This document shows, one piece after another, positions 23,463 through 33,815 of a stretch of 64,000 bases of DNA (positions are counted from its first letter, which is position 1; the number at the start of each line of letters is the position of its first letter). A program made the position numbers and the translations under genes. Origin of the DNA: Choristoneura fumiferana (Eukaryota; Arthropoda; Insecta; Lepidoptera; Tortricidae); contig NC_133476.1 in assembly GCF_025370935.1 (NCBI RefSeq), positions 7,400,514-7,464,513 of the forward strand, read 5' to 3'. The notes below the pieces were generated by a model. That model worked only from the letters and a program-made list of their open reading frames with translations. It ran no database searches and had not been told where the DNA came from.

Positions 23463-23628
23463 GGGTGACACTCTTTCCCGGCCCGGATAACACCGACATG
23501 GAAATACCGGCCCTGTTTTTTGTGTACTCGCCCATAGAAACTGACAGGAGCTTCTATGGGCGTGTACATGAAAAACAGGGTCGGCATTTCCATCCCGGTA
23601 TTATCCGGGCTGGGAAAGAGTGTCACCC
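23463..23628. mobile_element. Palindromic MITE-like element
   Basis: Starts GGGTGACACTCTTTCCC and ends GGGAAAGAGTGTCACCC. The arms continue through CCGGATAA/TTATCCGG, GGAAATACCGGCCCTGTTTT with its inverse, and CCCATAGAA/TTCTATGGG, covering almost the whole 166 bp. Overlapping open frames on both strands are a by-product of the palindrome. Confidence 0.8.
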
Positions 23629-23920
23629 GCAGGTTGTGTATTTTTAATCCTTTTTCACTGTGGCCAGTCTAAAAGTTACGAATGCGGCATTAATGCCAAT
23701 TACTTTTAATGAGGTTGTATACTAAAAATGGATTGTATTATATTGTATATCTGAAATTAACCTTTAGACCGCCAATACGTTTTCATTCGTACGTGCCCGT
23801 ATCGCCACCTACACCGAAACTATGTCATTTAGTCTTAATTATAAGACTGCGGCGAAGTGAGCTGGATATTTTTTGTCTTATAACTCAGACAATGGCGGTT
23901 TAAGGGCTAAACGTAAAAAC

Positions 23921-24535
23921 CGGCCAAGAGTGTGTCGGACACGCCCAAAATAGGGTTCCGTAGCCATTTACGAAAAAATTAAGTAATATTTTTCTAAGAA
24001 TTTCGTATTTTATACTTATAAACTACCTACTAATAATTCTCAAGCAAACTTAACCGTTATAGTTTTCCTTGAAAGTTTGATACACTTACTACAATCCTGA
24101 TTTTTTTCAAATTTTTCCACTAACCTAAATCTAAACAGATTTTTGAGGGGGGGGGAACGCTCGATTTTAATGAAAATTTGCACTGAAGTTGAATATTTCG
24201 CAAAAAAATCACTGAATCGGAAAATCGTCTTAGCAAACCCCTAATGGTTTTAAAATACCTATCCAACGATACCCCACACTATACGGTTGGATGATAAAAA
24301 ATAATCACCCCCACTTTACGTCTATGGGAGGTACCTTAAAAAAATTTTTTTTTAAATTTTGTATCGTACCATTTTGTCGGCATACTTTACATATATATAT
24401 CCGTGCAAAATTACAGCTTTCTAGCATTGATAGCCCCTGAGCAAAGCCGCGGACCGGCGGACGGACAGACAGACAGACAGACATGGCGAAACTATAAGGG
24501 TTCCGTTTATTTCATTTTGGCTCCGGAACCCTAAT
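23921..24535 (+). mobile_element. GGCCAAGAG-family dispersed element, copy 1
   Basis: Begins GGCCAAGAGTGTGTCGGACA, continues with CGCCCAAAATAGGGTTCCGT and ends with (ACAG)n then AGGGTTCCG...CGGAACCCT, a short terminal hairpin. Other copies are at 26986-27330 (partial), 42590-43055 and 52222-52880 (both reversed). No coding capacity. Very common in Lepidoptera; class not determined. Confidence 0.7.
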
Positions 24536-24697
24536 AAACTAACCAAAAATAAAAAATGCTGTCAGGGTGTCTGAGGTTTTTGTTATTTAATTACGAGTAT
24601 TAACACCTTGTATATATTGGTGGACGTTACCGCCTTTGTTATTAAAATTACTAGCAGTCATGTTAGACAGGCATCTTTTCCACAAATACCACCCTAA

Positions 24698-24897
24698 GGC
24701 TGCATTTCCATCAAAGATGTGCCAGGATGTGTTGCGAGGAGACAATAGAAACGCTTCATTTACCTATCCTCGCACATCACATCCCTGGTGGAAACAGCTG
24801 AGCGGAGCGAAGCTTGGTAAATGAAGCGTTTCTGTTGGTTCATGAAAAACACATTCCTCGCAACACATCCTCGCACATCTCTGGTGGAAACGGAGCC
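24698..24897. mobile_element. PIF/Harbinger-like MITE with TAA target duplication
   Basis: Ends GGCTGCATTTCCATC and GGTGGAAACGGAGCC are imperfect inverses, and further arm sequence pairs (GCGAGGA...GAAACGCTTCATTTACC with its inverse). TAA flanks both sides (24695-24697 and 24898-24900). TWA target duplications are typical of PIF/Harbinger. Confidence 0.65.
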
Positions 24898-26985
24898 TAA
24901 TTTCGACAAAAACCTGGTTGCTATTTTAATTTATAATTGAAACGACGAAGGTACTTACTCATCAACCTTGTGCGAAAGTAATTAAGGCTTCCGATTTCAA
25001 GCCATTTCGGCGTTTTGGAAATATAAAGCTGTTCTTAATTATATCGGTGGGTTATTTTACAATTACATAATAGTTAATTATTATGCCATGAACAAAAACG
25101 ATACCTATACCTTGAAAAACTCACATTATTTTCACAATTTGAGTAACTATCATCATTAGGTATAATTTTATTTGAGCAGTGTTGCTAATAATTCACCAAA
25201 ACTTTTGAATTAGTTACAGTATTAAGTTATAAGCCAGCATGTATTTAAATTGTTTACTTTCTTATTTTAAAACATGTGAACAAAAGCGGCAGTAGTACGT
25301 AGAGATTGCACATAAATTACACTTAGGTACCAATAAAGCATTCATTACTTTTGTTAAACATATTATTAAAGGACATAAATTGCAGGATTGCCTGAGTACC
25401 TATCCATTTGTGTTTATACCTACCTACTTGACAAAACAATTCCACAAATCTAGCGTACAGAAGTTTCACCAAATCTAAGGCACGGGTCGTGACGTATGTT
25501 GGACCCGGGCCCACTGACGTAGGCTGCCCTTTTCGGCCCACGCAATCGAAATCCACTGCTACATCAATGCGACTCAGCGCTTCCTTTGTCAACTAAAGCA
25601 AAGATTTTACCTAACTGTATACCTCATTATTCACATCCCAACAAGCTCTATAAATAGCGCGGATTATTGATGAATTAATTGCCCAATCTACAACGAAAAG
25701 CTCACTGCACAAGTAGCAAAATACGTTGATTACATCTATATTACAAGGAGTACAAACAGTAATTTACCAATCGCTTTCCTCAACGAGAGCAATTAATATC
25801 TCCACTTATCGTTTTACAGTGTATAAACAAACGCGTCCACATAATAATGATTAGTTATGGGGTCGTGTAACAGGTTTCATGGTGGTAAGCTAATGGGTAA
25901 TGGCGACTTTATGTGCTACCGAAAAACCGATGTAAGCGGTCGCGCTAGTAGGTGGAAGCGTGTGTCGTACGCACCGTTTAGAGCCGCCGGCTGTTCGCGA
26001 ACATGTCCGCAGGCTGGCAGTCACTTTAATTTCCAAAACAGGCACTGAGACGCGGGATCGGTCGTGGAAGTATTGCCGAGGAAGGGATGCGAAGCCACCA
26101 GCTGTGTTCTGCCGAGGCGGGCCTGCGCAGAGAGCTCTATCGATCCCGCAACCATCCATTCACATGCGGCCACTTCTCCGCCCACATAACGTTCCGATTC
26201 TATGTTATACACCAATCATCATTAGATAACGCGATATTAGCACTCAGCCTTACAGAGCCTCCATACTCGAAGCACTTCACTTGGATACTAATAAAGCGGT
26301 CGCGATAACTGCGAAAACTGCTTTGGGTGAAAAAGTATGGTTTCGGTATGGGTAGGTAACTGCTGTTTGTTTGTTACGCAGTCAATGTAAAGGCGGATTC
26401 TTTCAGTCGAGTTAAATTCTCGATTAGTGAAATACTGCAGCTAAGTTAGGCCCGGCTTGGCGCCCACGCGTCGGTTATCGCGTAAACAACGCCTGAATGC
26501 TAATGACGCTGTTACGATAACGCGCCTCGAAGCGACTCTCGAATGCTTTTGTTTAAAACTAGTACTTTTTATCCTTGACCCTTAAACCTTAAGGGAAAAA
26601 CACAGAATAATGTAGTGTGAGCTGCGCTACACACACACACACTCCCATTATGTGTCATATATAATAGTCGTAGGGTTTGCTAATAAACTGTATTAACCTA
26701 CTCGTCTCCCAACGCCCCACATTAGGTACAATAAGAAACAAAGTTGTCTGGGTGTGGTGTTAAGGAAGACTTTGAATGATGAAACTTAGTATGATTGGCG
26801 AGCGTCGTAGGCAACCGATGGATGCAAGCGGCGCGTTTTGGTTCATTATGGCGTTCTTAGGGGGAAGCGTTGGTTAAACAATTGAAGTCTTTCGCCTGAT
26901 GTTGAATATGAATTTTGAAATTGTGCAGACAGAAAATCAAATTATTACCAATAACTATACCTGGTCAAAAAATAAAAAAAAAAAA

Positions 26986-27330
26986 ACAGCCAAGAGCGTG
27001 TCAGACACGCCCAAGATAGGGTTCGGTAGCCCTTTACGAAAAATCAAGTCATATTTCTCTATTGATTTCGTGTGTGTATGGAATTTTCCAAGTTTAGGTA
27101 TATTTTATACCTTGGGCTGCTATTTACTCATAAACTACTAATAATTCTCAAGCAATCTTAGCCGTTATAATTTTCCTAGTCAATTTGATATATTTACAAC
27201 CAACCTGAATTTTCAATTTTTTCTATGGGACGTAGCTTAATTTTTTTATTTTTTTTTATTTTACCACTTTGTTGGCGTGACTGTTGTGTGTATATTCATG
27301 CCAAATTACAGCTGTCTACTACTAACGGTC
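26986..27330 (+). mobile_element. GGCCAAGAG-family element, partial copy
   Basis: Starts AGCCAAGAGCGTGTCAGACA, then CGCCCAAGATAGGGTTCGGT. Shares the interior CTAATAATTCTCAAGCAATC with copy 1 and then decays. A related LINE 3'-end scrap precedes it at 26780-26905. Confidence 0.6.
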
Positions 27331-27654
27331 TTTGAAATTAGTTCCATTTTTTTTTTATTTCTCATTCAACCCTATCGTGTCGTGTGCGTTCATCTACTTC
27401 TGTTGCTGACTGTACCTCAAAGCTACTTAGCTATAAGATGTGTGCTAGTAGTAAAGCTTGATTTTATTTAATTATTTTATTTGTCAGTTTAGCAAGCTGA
27501 TTGATCTAGGCGTTTCTTTGCGGAGGTATACCTCTGTATCAGAACCTACCCCTTCTCCTCTTGCCCACCAAACAATATCCGTATCCACCACACAGAATGT
27601 CTGTAATTTTCCGGTCAACATGACATTTAGTCTGCTTATCCTCTATATAACCAA

Positions 27655-27785
27655 ATGTTTTTTCCTAACTAGGTTAGCTGGAAGAGATCCCTTTTTAGGG
27701 ATAAGCTCGCCTTTGTTCTCCTCTCTGTGTATTTGTATTTTTATTTTTATGTGCAATAAAGAGTTTACTTACATACATACATTTA
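27655..27785 (+). mobile_element. Non-LTR retrotransposon 3' tail
   Basis: Contains GGAAGAGATCCCTTTTTAGG, then TGTGCAATAAAGAGTTTAC, then a (CATA)n end. This is a typical lepidopteran LINE 3' terminus with its own AATAAA signal and simple-repeat tail. A similar tail lies at about 39040-39080. Confidence 0.6.
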
Positions 27786-28085
27786 GTTATAACATACGAT
27801 AAATTGATAATGGCTCCACATATAATTATTAGGTATACGGTCCAACTGGTTCAACTGTAGGTACGTCAAGGTGAACAGTGCAGATCGAATTCTTGTTCTG
27901 GCCTCCTACTAGTGGAAAATCTTACTCTTAGCACGGATTTAAGAAATTCCCCTTGGGATAGTTATATTCTGGTGAGTCACGATTTAATATGGGTACCTAA
28001 AGAACAAATCATCGGCCCTTAGTGGTCTCTTTATATAGTGGTGTTATAATTTATAACACACTAATAACAGGTAGGTATACCTACT

Positions 28086-28379
28086 CAGTGGCGTAGCGGG
28101 GTGCGGGGGAGCGGCGGCAATTTTGAGGGGTTGGCAAAATTAATAATACTGAATTATAACTATATAATAATATTATTTCACTTTTTTTTTTTCGCACCTA
28201 CGATTCGGACCATTCAGAATGAGCACGAAATTTTCCATTAATACTTATACCGTGAAATCGGGGAATCCCCTTTCTTTAATTGAATAGTATAATAATGTAT
28301 CGACATCTTGTATAGTTACTATGGTTTTTTAAAACTTAAACAAGAGGGCGGCAAGATTTCCTGCCGCGCTACGCCACTG
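28086..28379. mobile_element. hAT-like MITE with perfect 8-bp target duplication
   Basis: Terminal repeats CAGTGGCGTAGC and GCGCTACGCCACTG. The 8 bp immediately outside are identical, TACCTACT, at 28078-28085 and 28380-28387. An 8-bp duplication and CAGTGGCGTA ends fit hAT. The 294-bp interior is AT-rich and non-coding. Confidence 0.8.
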
Positions 28380-28431
28380 TACCTACTGTATGTACACGTA
28401 TTAATGTGTAGATATACCTGTTATCCATGGC

Positions 28432-28630
28432 AATATTATAAATGCAAACTCTGTCTGTTTACCACTTCACGCTGACTAAGCGCTGTTTCTTTTTTGATTT
28501 AATTTGGTATGGAGATAATTTAAGATCCTGGGCGGAACATAGGATAGGTAGTATTCATCCCAGATACTTGCAGTTCCCATGGGATAGCGATAACGAATTC
28601 TTAGCAGACGAGTCACCGGCAAAAGCTAGA
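28432..28630 (+). mobile_element. Helitron-like element (Lep1-type)
   Basis: Starts at AATATTATAAATGCAAACTC and ends CCGGCAAAAGCTAGACTAG, with CCCATGGGATAGCGATAACG before the end. Layout is as at 36037-36246. Short, non-autonomous. Confidence 0.55.
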
Positions 28631-28862
28631 CTAGAGTATACCTACAACAATATAGCTAGCAATGTGGGGAAAATGCGTGCCAGCGTAGAACCTTTTCACA
28701 ATAACTTTCAAGATGATTTCTTTGGCAAATGTATGGAACGGCTGCAGCGAACAAGTTTCGTCCTAGTATGTCATTCAGTTTCTTGGACTGTACATAGGTA
28801 CCTGAGAAGCATAATACTGTTTTCCGATTAAAACTCATATCATACGCACGTGACACGTTTCT

Positions 28863-29160
28863 TGGTACAGTCAAAGAAACTGAATCGCGTAACAGGGCGG
28901 AACATTTGTGCTACTGAAGTCATATGACATGCCAAACATCTGCCAAAGAAATCATAGCGAAATTGATTACGGAAAGGTCCCACCCACCCTGGTACGCGAT
29001 TTAGTGTCCTTGACTGTACAGTCACCAATATTGGTATATTTGACACAACAAGCGTGCATAAATATCTGATACGACTCTATTTGTAGGGTCGGAAAGATTT
29101 GTCAGAAATTTTTGCACGCTTCGCTGTTGCAGATATTAATGCTGGTGACTCGTACATTAG
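28863..29160. mobile_element. Two abutting TACAGTCA-type MITEs
   Basis: The first (28863-29019) has ends GTACAGTCAAAGAAACTGAA and AGTGTCCTTGACTGTAC, with AATCGCGTAACAGGG paired to CCTGGTACGCGATT. The second (about 29017-29160) starts TACAGTCACCAATATTGG and ends ATATTAATGCTGGTGACT; its ends match the 63-bp palindrome at 17224. They share the TGTAC junction. Confidence 0.6.
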
Positions 29161-30581
29161 CACTTACAGCACAACACTCCTGTACGGATATAGTTTTTGG
29201 TGTTTTTGGTTGACATCGACGTTCCTATAGGGTGGAAATACAATGATACAATTTTACAATTGTAGCTAATATCTTTTTATTAGATCACTTTTATTTAAAA
29301 ACTATATGTAGAACTGTACATTCATTCACATTCCGTAGAAACTTTCTTTTAGAACAATAAAAATAAAGGTTTTTTACACTTTTAGTGTTTTTCATTTTTA
29401 TTTTACATCTTAGCCAGTTAGTTTTCTATAATTGTGGCAACTGGTCAGTGTTTCTGTTTCTTAAAGTAGATTCAACTCATTAGTTGTGTAACAATTGCAA
29501 TCAGCCCTATGTAAAAAATAAATGTTTGTGATGTCTTGTGATGCATCGTAATGAACAGTCTACACTCGCTACCGAAATCATCTCTTGTTACATTAAAACG
29601 GGGGCAATTTTAAATTAGTGCACAAATTAGATTGGTTATACGCAGAACATTTCAAAATAGTAAAAATATCATGAACATGCAAAACAGAAACATGTTCTTT
29701 CAACAATACTACATCGCATACAATCATATCATCATATCGCAAATAAAACTGTGCACTTATTTAAAATATCATGAATCAGTTTTTTTGTCCTATGAATTAA
29801 GTATAGGTACATTTTAGCTACCTAAATACTAAAAGATATGATTCAATAGTGGGCACAGAAAACTGCACACATTATTTTGATCCTCATGATATACTTATAC
29901 AAACATATAAAGGCAATATCGAATATTGAGGTCACACTAATAAAAAATCACAAAATAAGTATTTTCACGACTCCCGAATTTTTTTATTATTAGGTACCTA
30001 CATTCGTTAACATCATTGACGGAAAGAGCAATTTTCGTAATTTCAATCTCAACTCATTTCTTACATAATTTCAAGTCACAAATTAAGACTCCCTACAAGC
30101 ACGTTTAAGTCTTATATTAGTTATTCCTTGTTTATAAATAAACTAAAACGAATAGTTAAACAAACATTCTTGAATCACATTCACGAAATGAAAGGTAATG
30201 ATTTCAATAAATTATACAACTGCCTTATACATGGGTTATGTTATGTATATCTAAACGTAAACGTTATATTAGCAACTAATCTAGCAGGTACATAGTGAGG
30301 CACCATGTGATGATTCTTCGAGACGTTAAAAATGTAAACGAAATAAATAGCACTGAGTTAAATACAACTCAAAATCTAGAAAGTAGGGTACTAACACTGG
30401 GGATCACTCTGATAGAGAGTAACATTGAGAGACACTTATTATTCTATAAACGTCAAAACAAAAAAAAGACTGAATCTGTACGACACAATGTGATGCATAT
30501 TGTTATATCACTGAGCACTTGTGTAGTTTGTCTAGATAAAAAATAGTCCATTTTAAATGATCAAATTCCACCTTTAATTAT

Positions 30582-31900
30582 ATACAACACTAGATAGACC
30601 TTAGGCGGCATGGAAACGTCCCGAAAAAATATAAGCCAACTGTTGGCTTATATGCCATTTCCCCCCCTCAGTCTGCATTGTGACATCGTACGCGACGTAT
30701 GCGGAGCGCGCGATTCAAAAGTGCCTCAAAATTACGAAACGCGCCGTAAAAGTGCGCCGAAATTATAAAGGGAGGATAAAAAACCCCAATAAAGTGACTT
30801 TCCATCGGTAAGTGTAAGTATTATATTATTTTGGTTAGTATTGTTTGTCATTTTTTACAGTTGATACCAGTTTTCAGTGCAATATTCCCCACAATTCAGT
30901 CCAAATCGAATTAAAAAGTTTGTATTGGGCACAAAGCCGAAATGTATTGTTTTTACGCAACAACCTGAACAATTTTTACTTTTAATCGTCTTGAGAAAAT
31001 GGCGAATCTAATGAATGAAATTTCAATGAATATTTGCATCGTCTCATTGAGTTTTCTTTTATACTGTAGGTACTTATTCGAGATTGATAAGTGAGCTGTA
31101 AACAAATACATATAATGTGGGAGTTTAGATCATAAAACTGGAATTTAATAATGTAATCAATACTGAATTCGCCAAAAGTCGGGTGTTTCGTACAAAACGT
31201 TCATAAGATCAATATCAATTCAAGATTATGAAATATATTTAATTTGATAGACTGAACTACCACATGCAATTTGATTCATACTTTTTACCTGTCTTCAGAA
31301 TACCTATAGATCCTATAGTAAAAAAGTCATAATTAGAAAAAGTTGCAAAGAAGACCTTTGGCGGCCTGCAAAATCAGCTGTCATATGCTCTGAGCATTTA
31401 AAAAAAAAGATTTCGTGGGTAGTGGAAAGCGTCGAAGATTGAAAAAGGAATTTGTCGTGGCGTTAATCAAATCGATTGTTTGTAAAATAATCTCTAATAC
31501 TAAAAATTAATTGTAATATTAATGAGTTTAATATTAGTTGAATAAAACATATTATTATACTGAATGAGCGGTAAAAAATACGGCCCTCAAATGTATGCGT
31601 AAATAGGTAATTTTGTATGTAGAGGATAAACAGTTTTTTAGTATTATTTATTCATATTTTATTTTATTACATTAACCATTACTTTTACTGGCGTCTATCG
31701 CGCTCTATTAATTTTCCAAATGAAATTTTGGGGATTTGGCATTACGTGGTATCATTTTGCATGCTAGAGTGACAACCGGATTGACGAAACGCGAGCGTAA
31801 GATGAAGCTGCCAAGTGGTCGCCACGTATACAAGCAAGAAAAAGTTGGGACGTTTTGAATCGCATTTTTTCCTATTGACACTATCTAGTGTTGTACATAA
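30582..31900 (+). mobile_element. Possible THAP-transposase (P-element-like) relic
   Basis: Outer sequences TACAACACTAGATAG (left) and CTATCTAGTGTTGTA (right) are perfect 15-bp inverted copies, and ACGTCCC recurs in inverted position just inside. In between, 31340-31400 encodes RKSCKEDLWRPAKSAVICSE followed by HLKKK, which fits the second half of a THAP zinc finger (W, P, then CSEH). The frame breaks at the poly-A run right after. A perfect hairpin (30629-30653) lies near the left end. Whether the THAP piece and the inverted ends belong to one element is inference. Confidence 0.45.
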
Positions 31901-32265
31901 TCAAACAATCCCACATTATCGACTAGAAACAAAAATCAAGTTCTTCAGAGGACCATATAAACGATTATTATTGAAAAAGTTTAATTTGTATTCTAACAAG
32001 AACAAATAAATACTGAACAACATTATGCAGTAAAAATTACCTAAGCAATGCGGTATAGAAGAATTAAGTAGTAATATGAACCTGATGTAGACATTTCGAT
32101 CGTACAAAATAGCCCAAGCAAATAAATTCAAACTTCGAACGCACATCACATCAATGCTGAAGGGCAAGAAGTTCAAAATGGCACGCTTGAGTATGAGCAG
32201 TAATTTTAACTTGATTTAGCTTTGTGTTGTAAATATTGTTATAATTAAACGTAGGACAAGTAAGT

Positions 32266-32398
32266 GCAGGGCTACTACGAAACTCGAAACTCGAAGTTTG
32301 TGTCGTGCGGTCCCTCTGACACTTTATACTATTTAATACAAGCGCGAAACGGACGGTACGATACGAACTTCGAGTTTCGAGTTTCGTAGTAACCCTGC
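32266..32398. mobile_element. Palindromic MITE, GCAGGGCTACTACGAAACTC family, copy 1
   Basis: Starts GCAGGGCTACTACGAAACTC and ends GAGTTTCGTAGTAACCCTGC, with arms of about 55 bp. Nearly the same element lies at 62132-62260, where it interrupts a LINE. It is about 160 bp beyond the stop codon of the kinase gene and could be in its 3' UTR. Confidence 0.8.
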
Positions 32399-32556
32399 TG
32401 ACCAAACAGTGTTTGTACCGCAAACCTCATCAGGGTCGTAATATCCAAAATCATCACTCGTTCACTTTAAGGTATGGTTAATTTAATAGCGGAGGTGATA
32501 TACTGCGGACCTACGCCCCTTAGATGCCATAAAGCACCGTGACGTTTTTTATTAGT

Positions 32557-33815
32557 CTACTTGGGCTTTGCCGGGCAGGGCGGTGCGGGACGGTGCGGCC
32601 GGGGTACGGCGGTCTCGTACACGTCGTCATATAGTCTAGCGTTCCCGTAGTCCTGACTCGCTCCATACATGCTGTTATTCTCTCCGATCTCGCTGTAAAT
32701 GTTACTGGACGTGTCATTGACCTCGTCATACTGTGCCTCCCTCTGAGACGTGGAAGCACCGTTAGACGCGTAATCACCCGTGTACGCGTACTGATAATAA
32801 TCAGCGTTCTGATACTTCATTGCCGAATAATTCTTAGAATTCTCAACGGATTCACTAAAATTGCGTAATTTTTCACTTTCAGCGTCGTATTTGGGCACGT
32901 AAATGTTCTTTTCATAATCGTTTGAGGTTTTCACATTATTCGAAGAAAGTTTTGAGTAGAAGTCCTTTGTCTCCAGAATAAACTGCTGCTGGGCGGGGTT
33001 CATGTCAAAGTTTTCATAGAGAGATATGTCGTTATACAATTTGCCACCGTGTGGCACACTGTTGCTAGTTTCAGCGGTGGACGTTGAGGGCGCGTCGCTA
33101 AAGCTGCTGTTTGCGTAAAGATTTTCAGTATTCGAGTTTATTATTCTGAGATTCAGAGATTCGGATATTTTGTCATCCAAAGACAATTCTGCCAATGACG
33201 CCGCCACACTTGGCTGATTGGTCGATGGCACGTTCCTTTGTAACGATAAACTATTTGAATAGACGCTATTTGGAAGCGTTCCGTATGCACTAGTGTTGAT
33301 ATTATTTGTGAATGTCTCACTAGCGTTCACTGAATTGTATGGAAGTGTCCCATATTTAGCACTATTCAGTTTATCCTGAGCTGCATAGTTAGTACTATTC
33401 GAATTGTTCTGAAGTGCTCCATAGCTGCTACAACTATAATTATTAGGTAATGCTGCACTGCCAGTATTATTTACGACTAAACTATTGGCCCTAGTAGCTG
33501 CATTGGCATATATATTGTGAGGCAAATCAGTACTAGTAGATGGCGTATTATTGTAATTGTTCATGGAGCATTTTTGAGATTCATTTTGTATTTGGTTACT
33601 AAAGTCACTTATGCTGTAGTTGGGCTGAGTTTGTCCGGGCCAGCATTGCGAAGTGTCAAAGGGGTCAGGCGGTGTAAACGTCTGTGATGTCAGCACCAAA
33701 TTATCGAGTGATTTAGCCCCATAGAGATACGGGTGGTTGTTTTGTGCATGTGTGGTTAGCGTGTAGTTTGGTAAGCTGTCTGCTGTACTTGGCTCGCCCC
33801 AATCTGCTTCTTGAT
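32557..33815 (-). CDS. Ack-like: Long C-terminal exon of the ACK-family kinase
   Basis: A single 1259-nt exon encodes residues 562-980. The composition is rich in Asn, Ser, Thr and Tyr with little predicted structure. A short unit built on YGTLP or YGALQ recurs at least three times (SSYGALQNNS, AKYGTLPYNS, SAYGTLPNSV). The C-terminus is a proline-rich, SH3-ligand-like segment. The stop TAG (32557-32559) is followed within about 5 nt by AATAAA on the minus strand, which is too close to be the likely poly(A) signal. Confidence 0.85.

Larger units (their letters stand above)
19834..32556. other. Intergenic region between IA-2 and the ACK-family kinase
   Basis: A 12.7 kb stretch with no gene that I can support. 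Much of it is recognisable repeat, listed separately. Parts where I see nothing classifiable are about 19900-21960 (apart from a lepidopteran repeat motif near 20790-20890, GTGACGTCACAAGCAAGTAG), 22520-23460, 24900-26750 (including a GC-richer patch at 25930-26170) and 29170-30580. The 5' UTR exons and promoter of IA-2 should lie somewhere to the right of 19833 but no landmark places them. Confidence 0.6.

Noticed and set aside
23353..23647. Overlapping open frames on both strands with similar peptides
   Set aside because: They arise because the DNA is a palindrome (23463-23628), so both strands read alike. Not a gene.
23921..24535. GGCCAAGAG repeat as a Helitron because of its terminal hairpin and CCCTAA end
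   Set aside because: The start is not TC, the end is not hairpin-then-CTRR with the usual spacing, and the insertion site could not be shown to be between A and T.
25890..26310. Cluster of overlapping open frames on both strands in a GC-richer patch
   Set aside because: Frames overlap on both strands because of base composition. None shows a domain or a start and splice context. It could be an unseen non-coding first exon of IA-2, but nothing in the sequence shows that.
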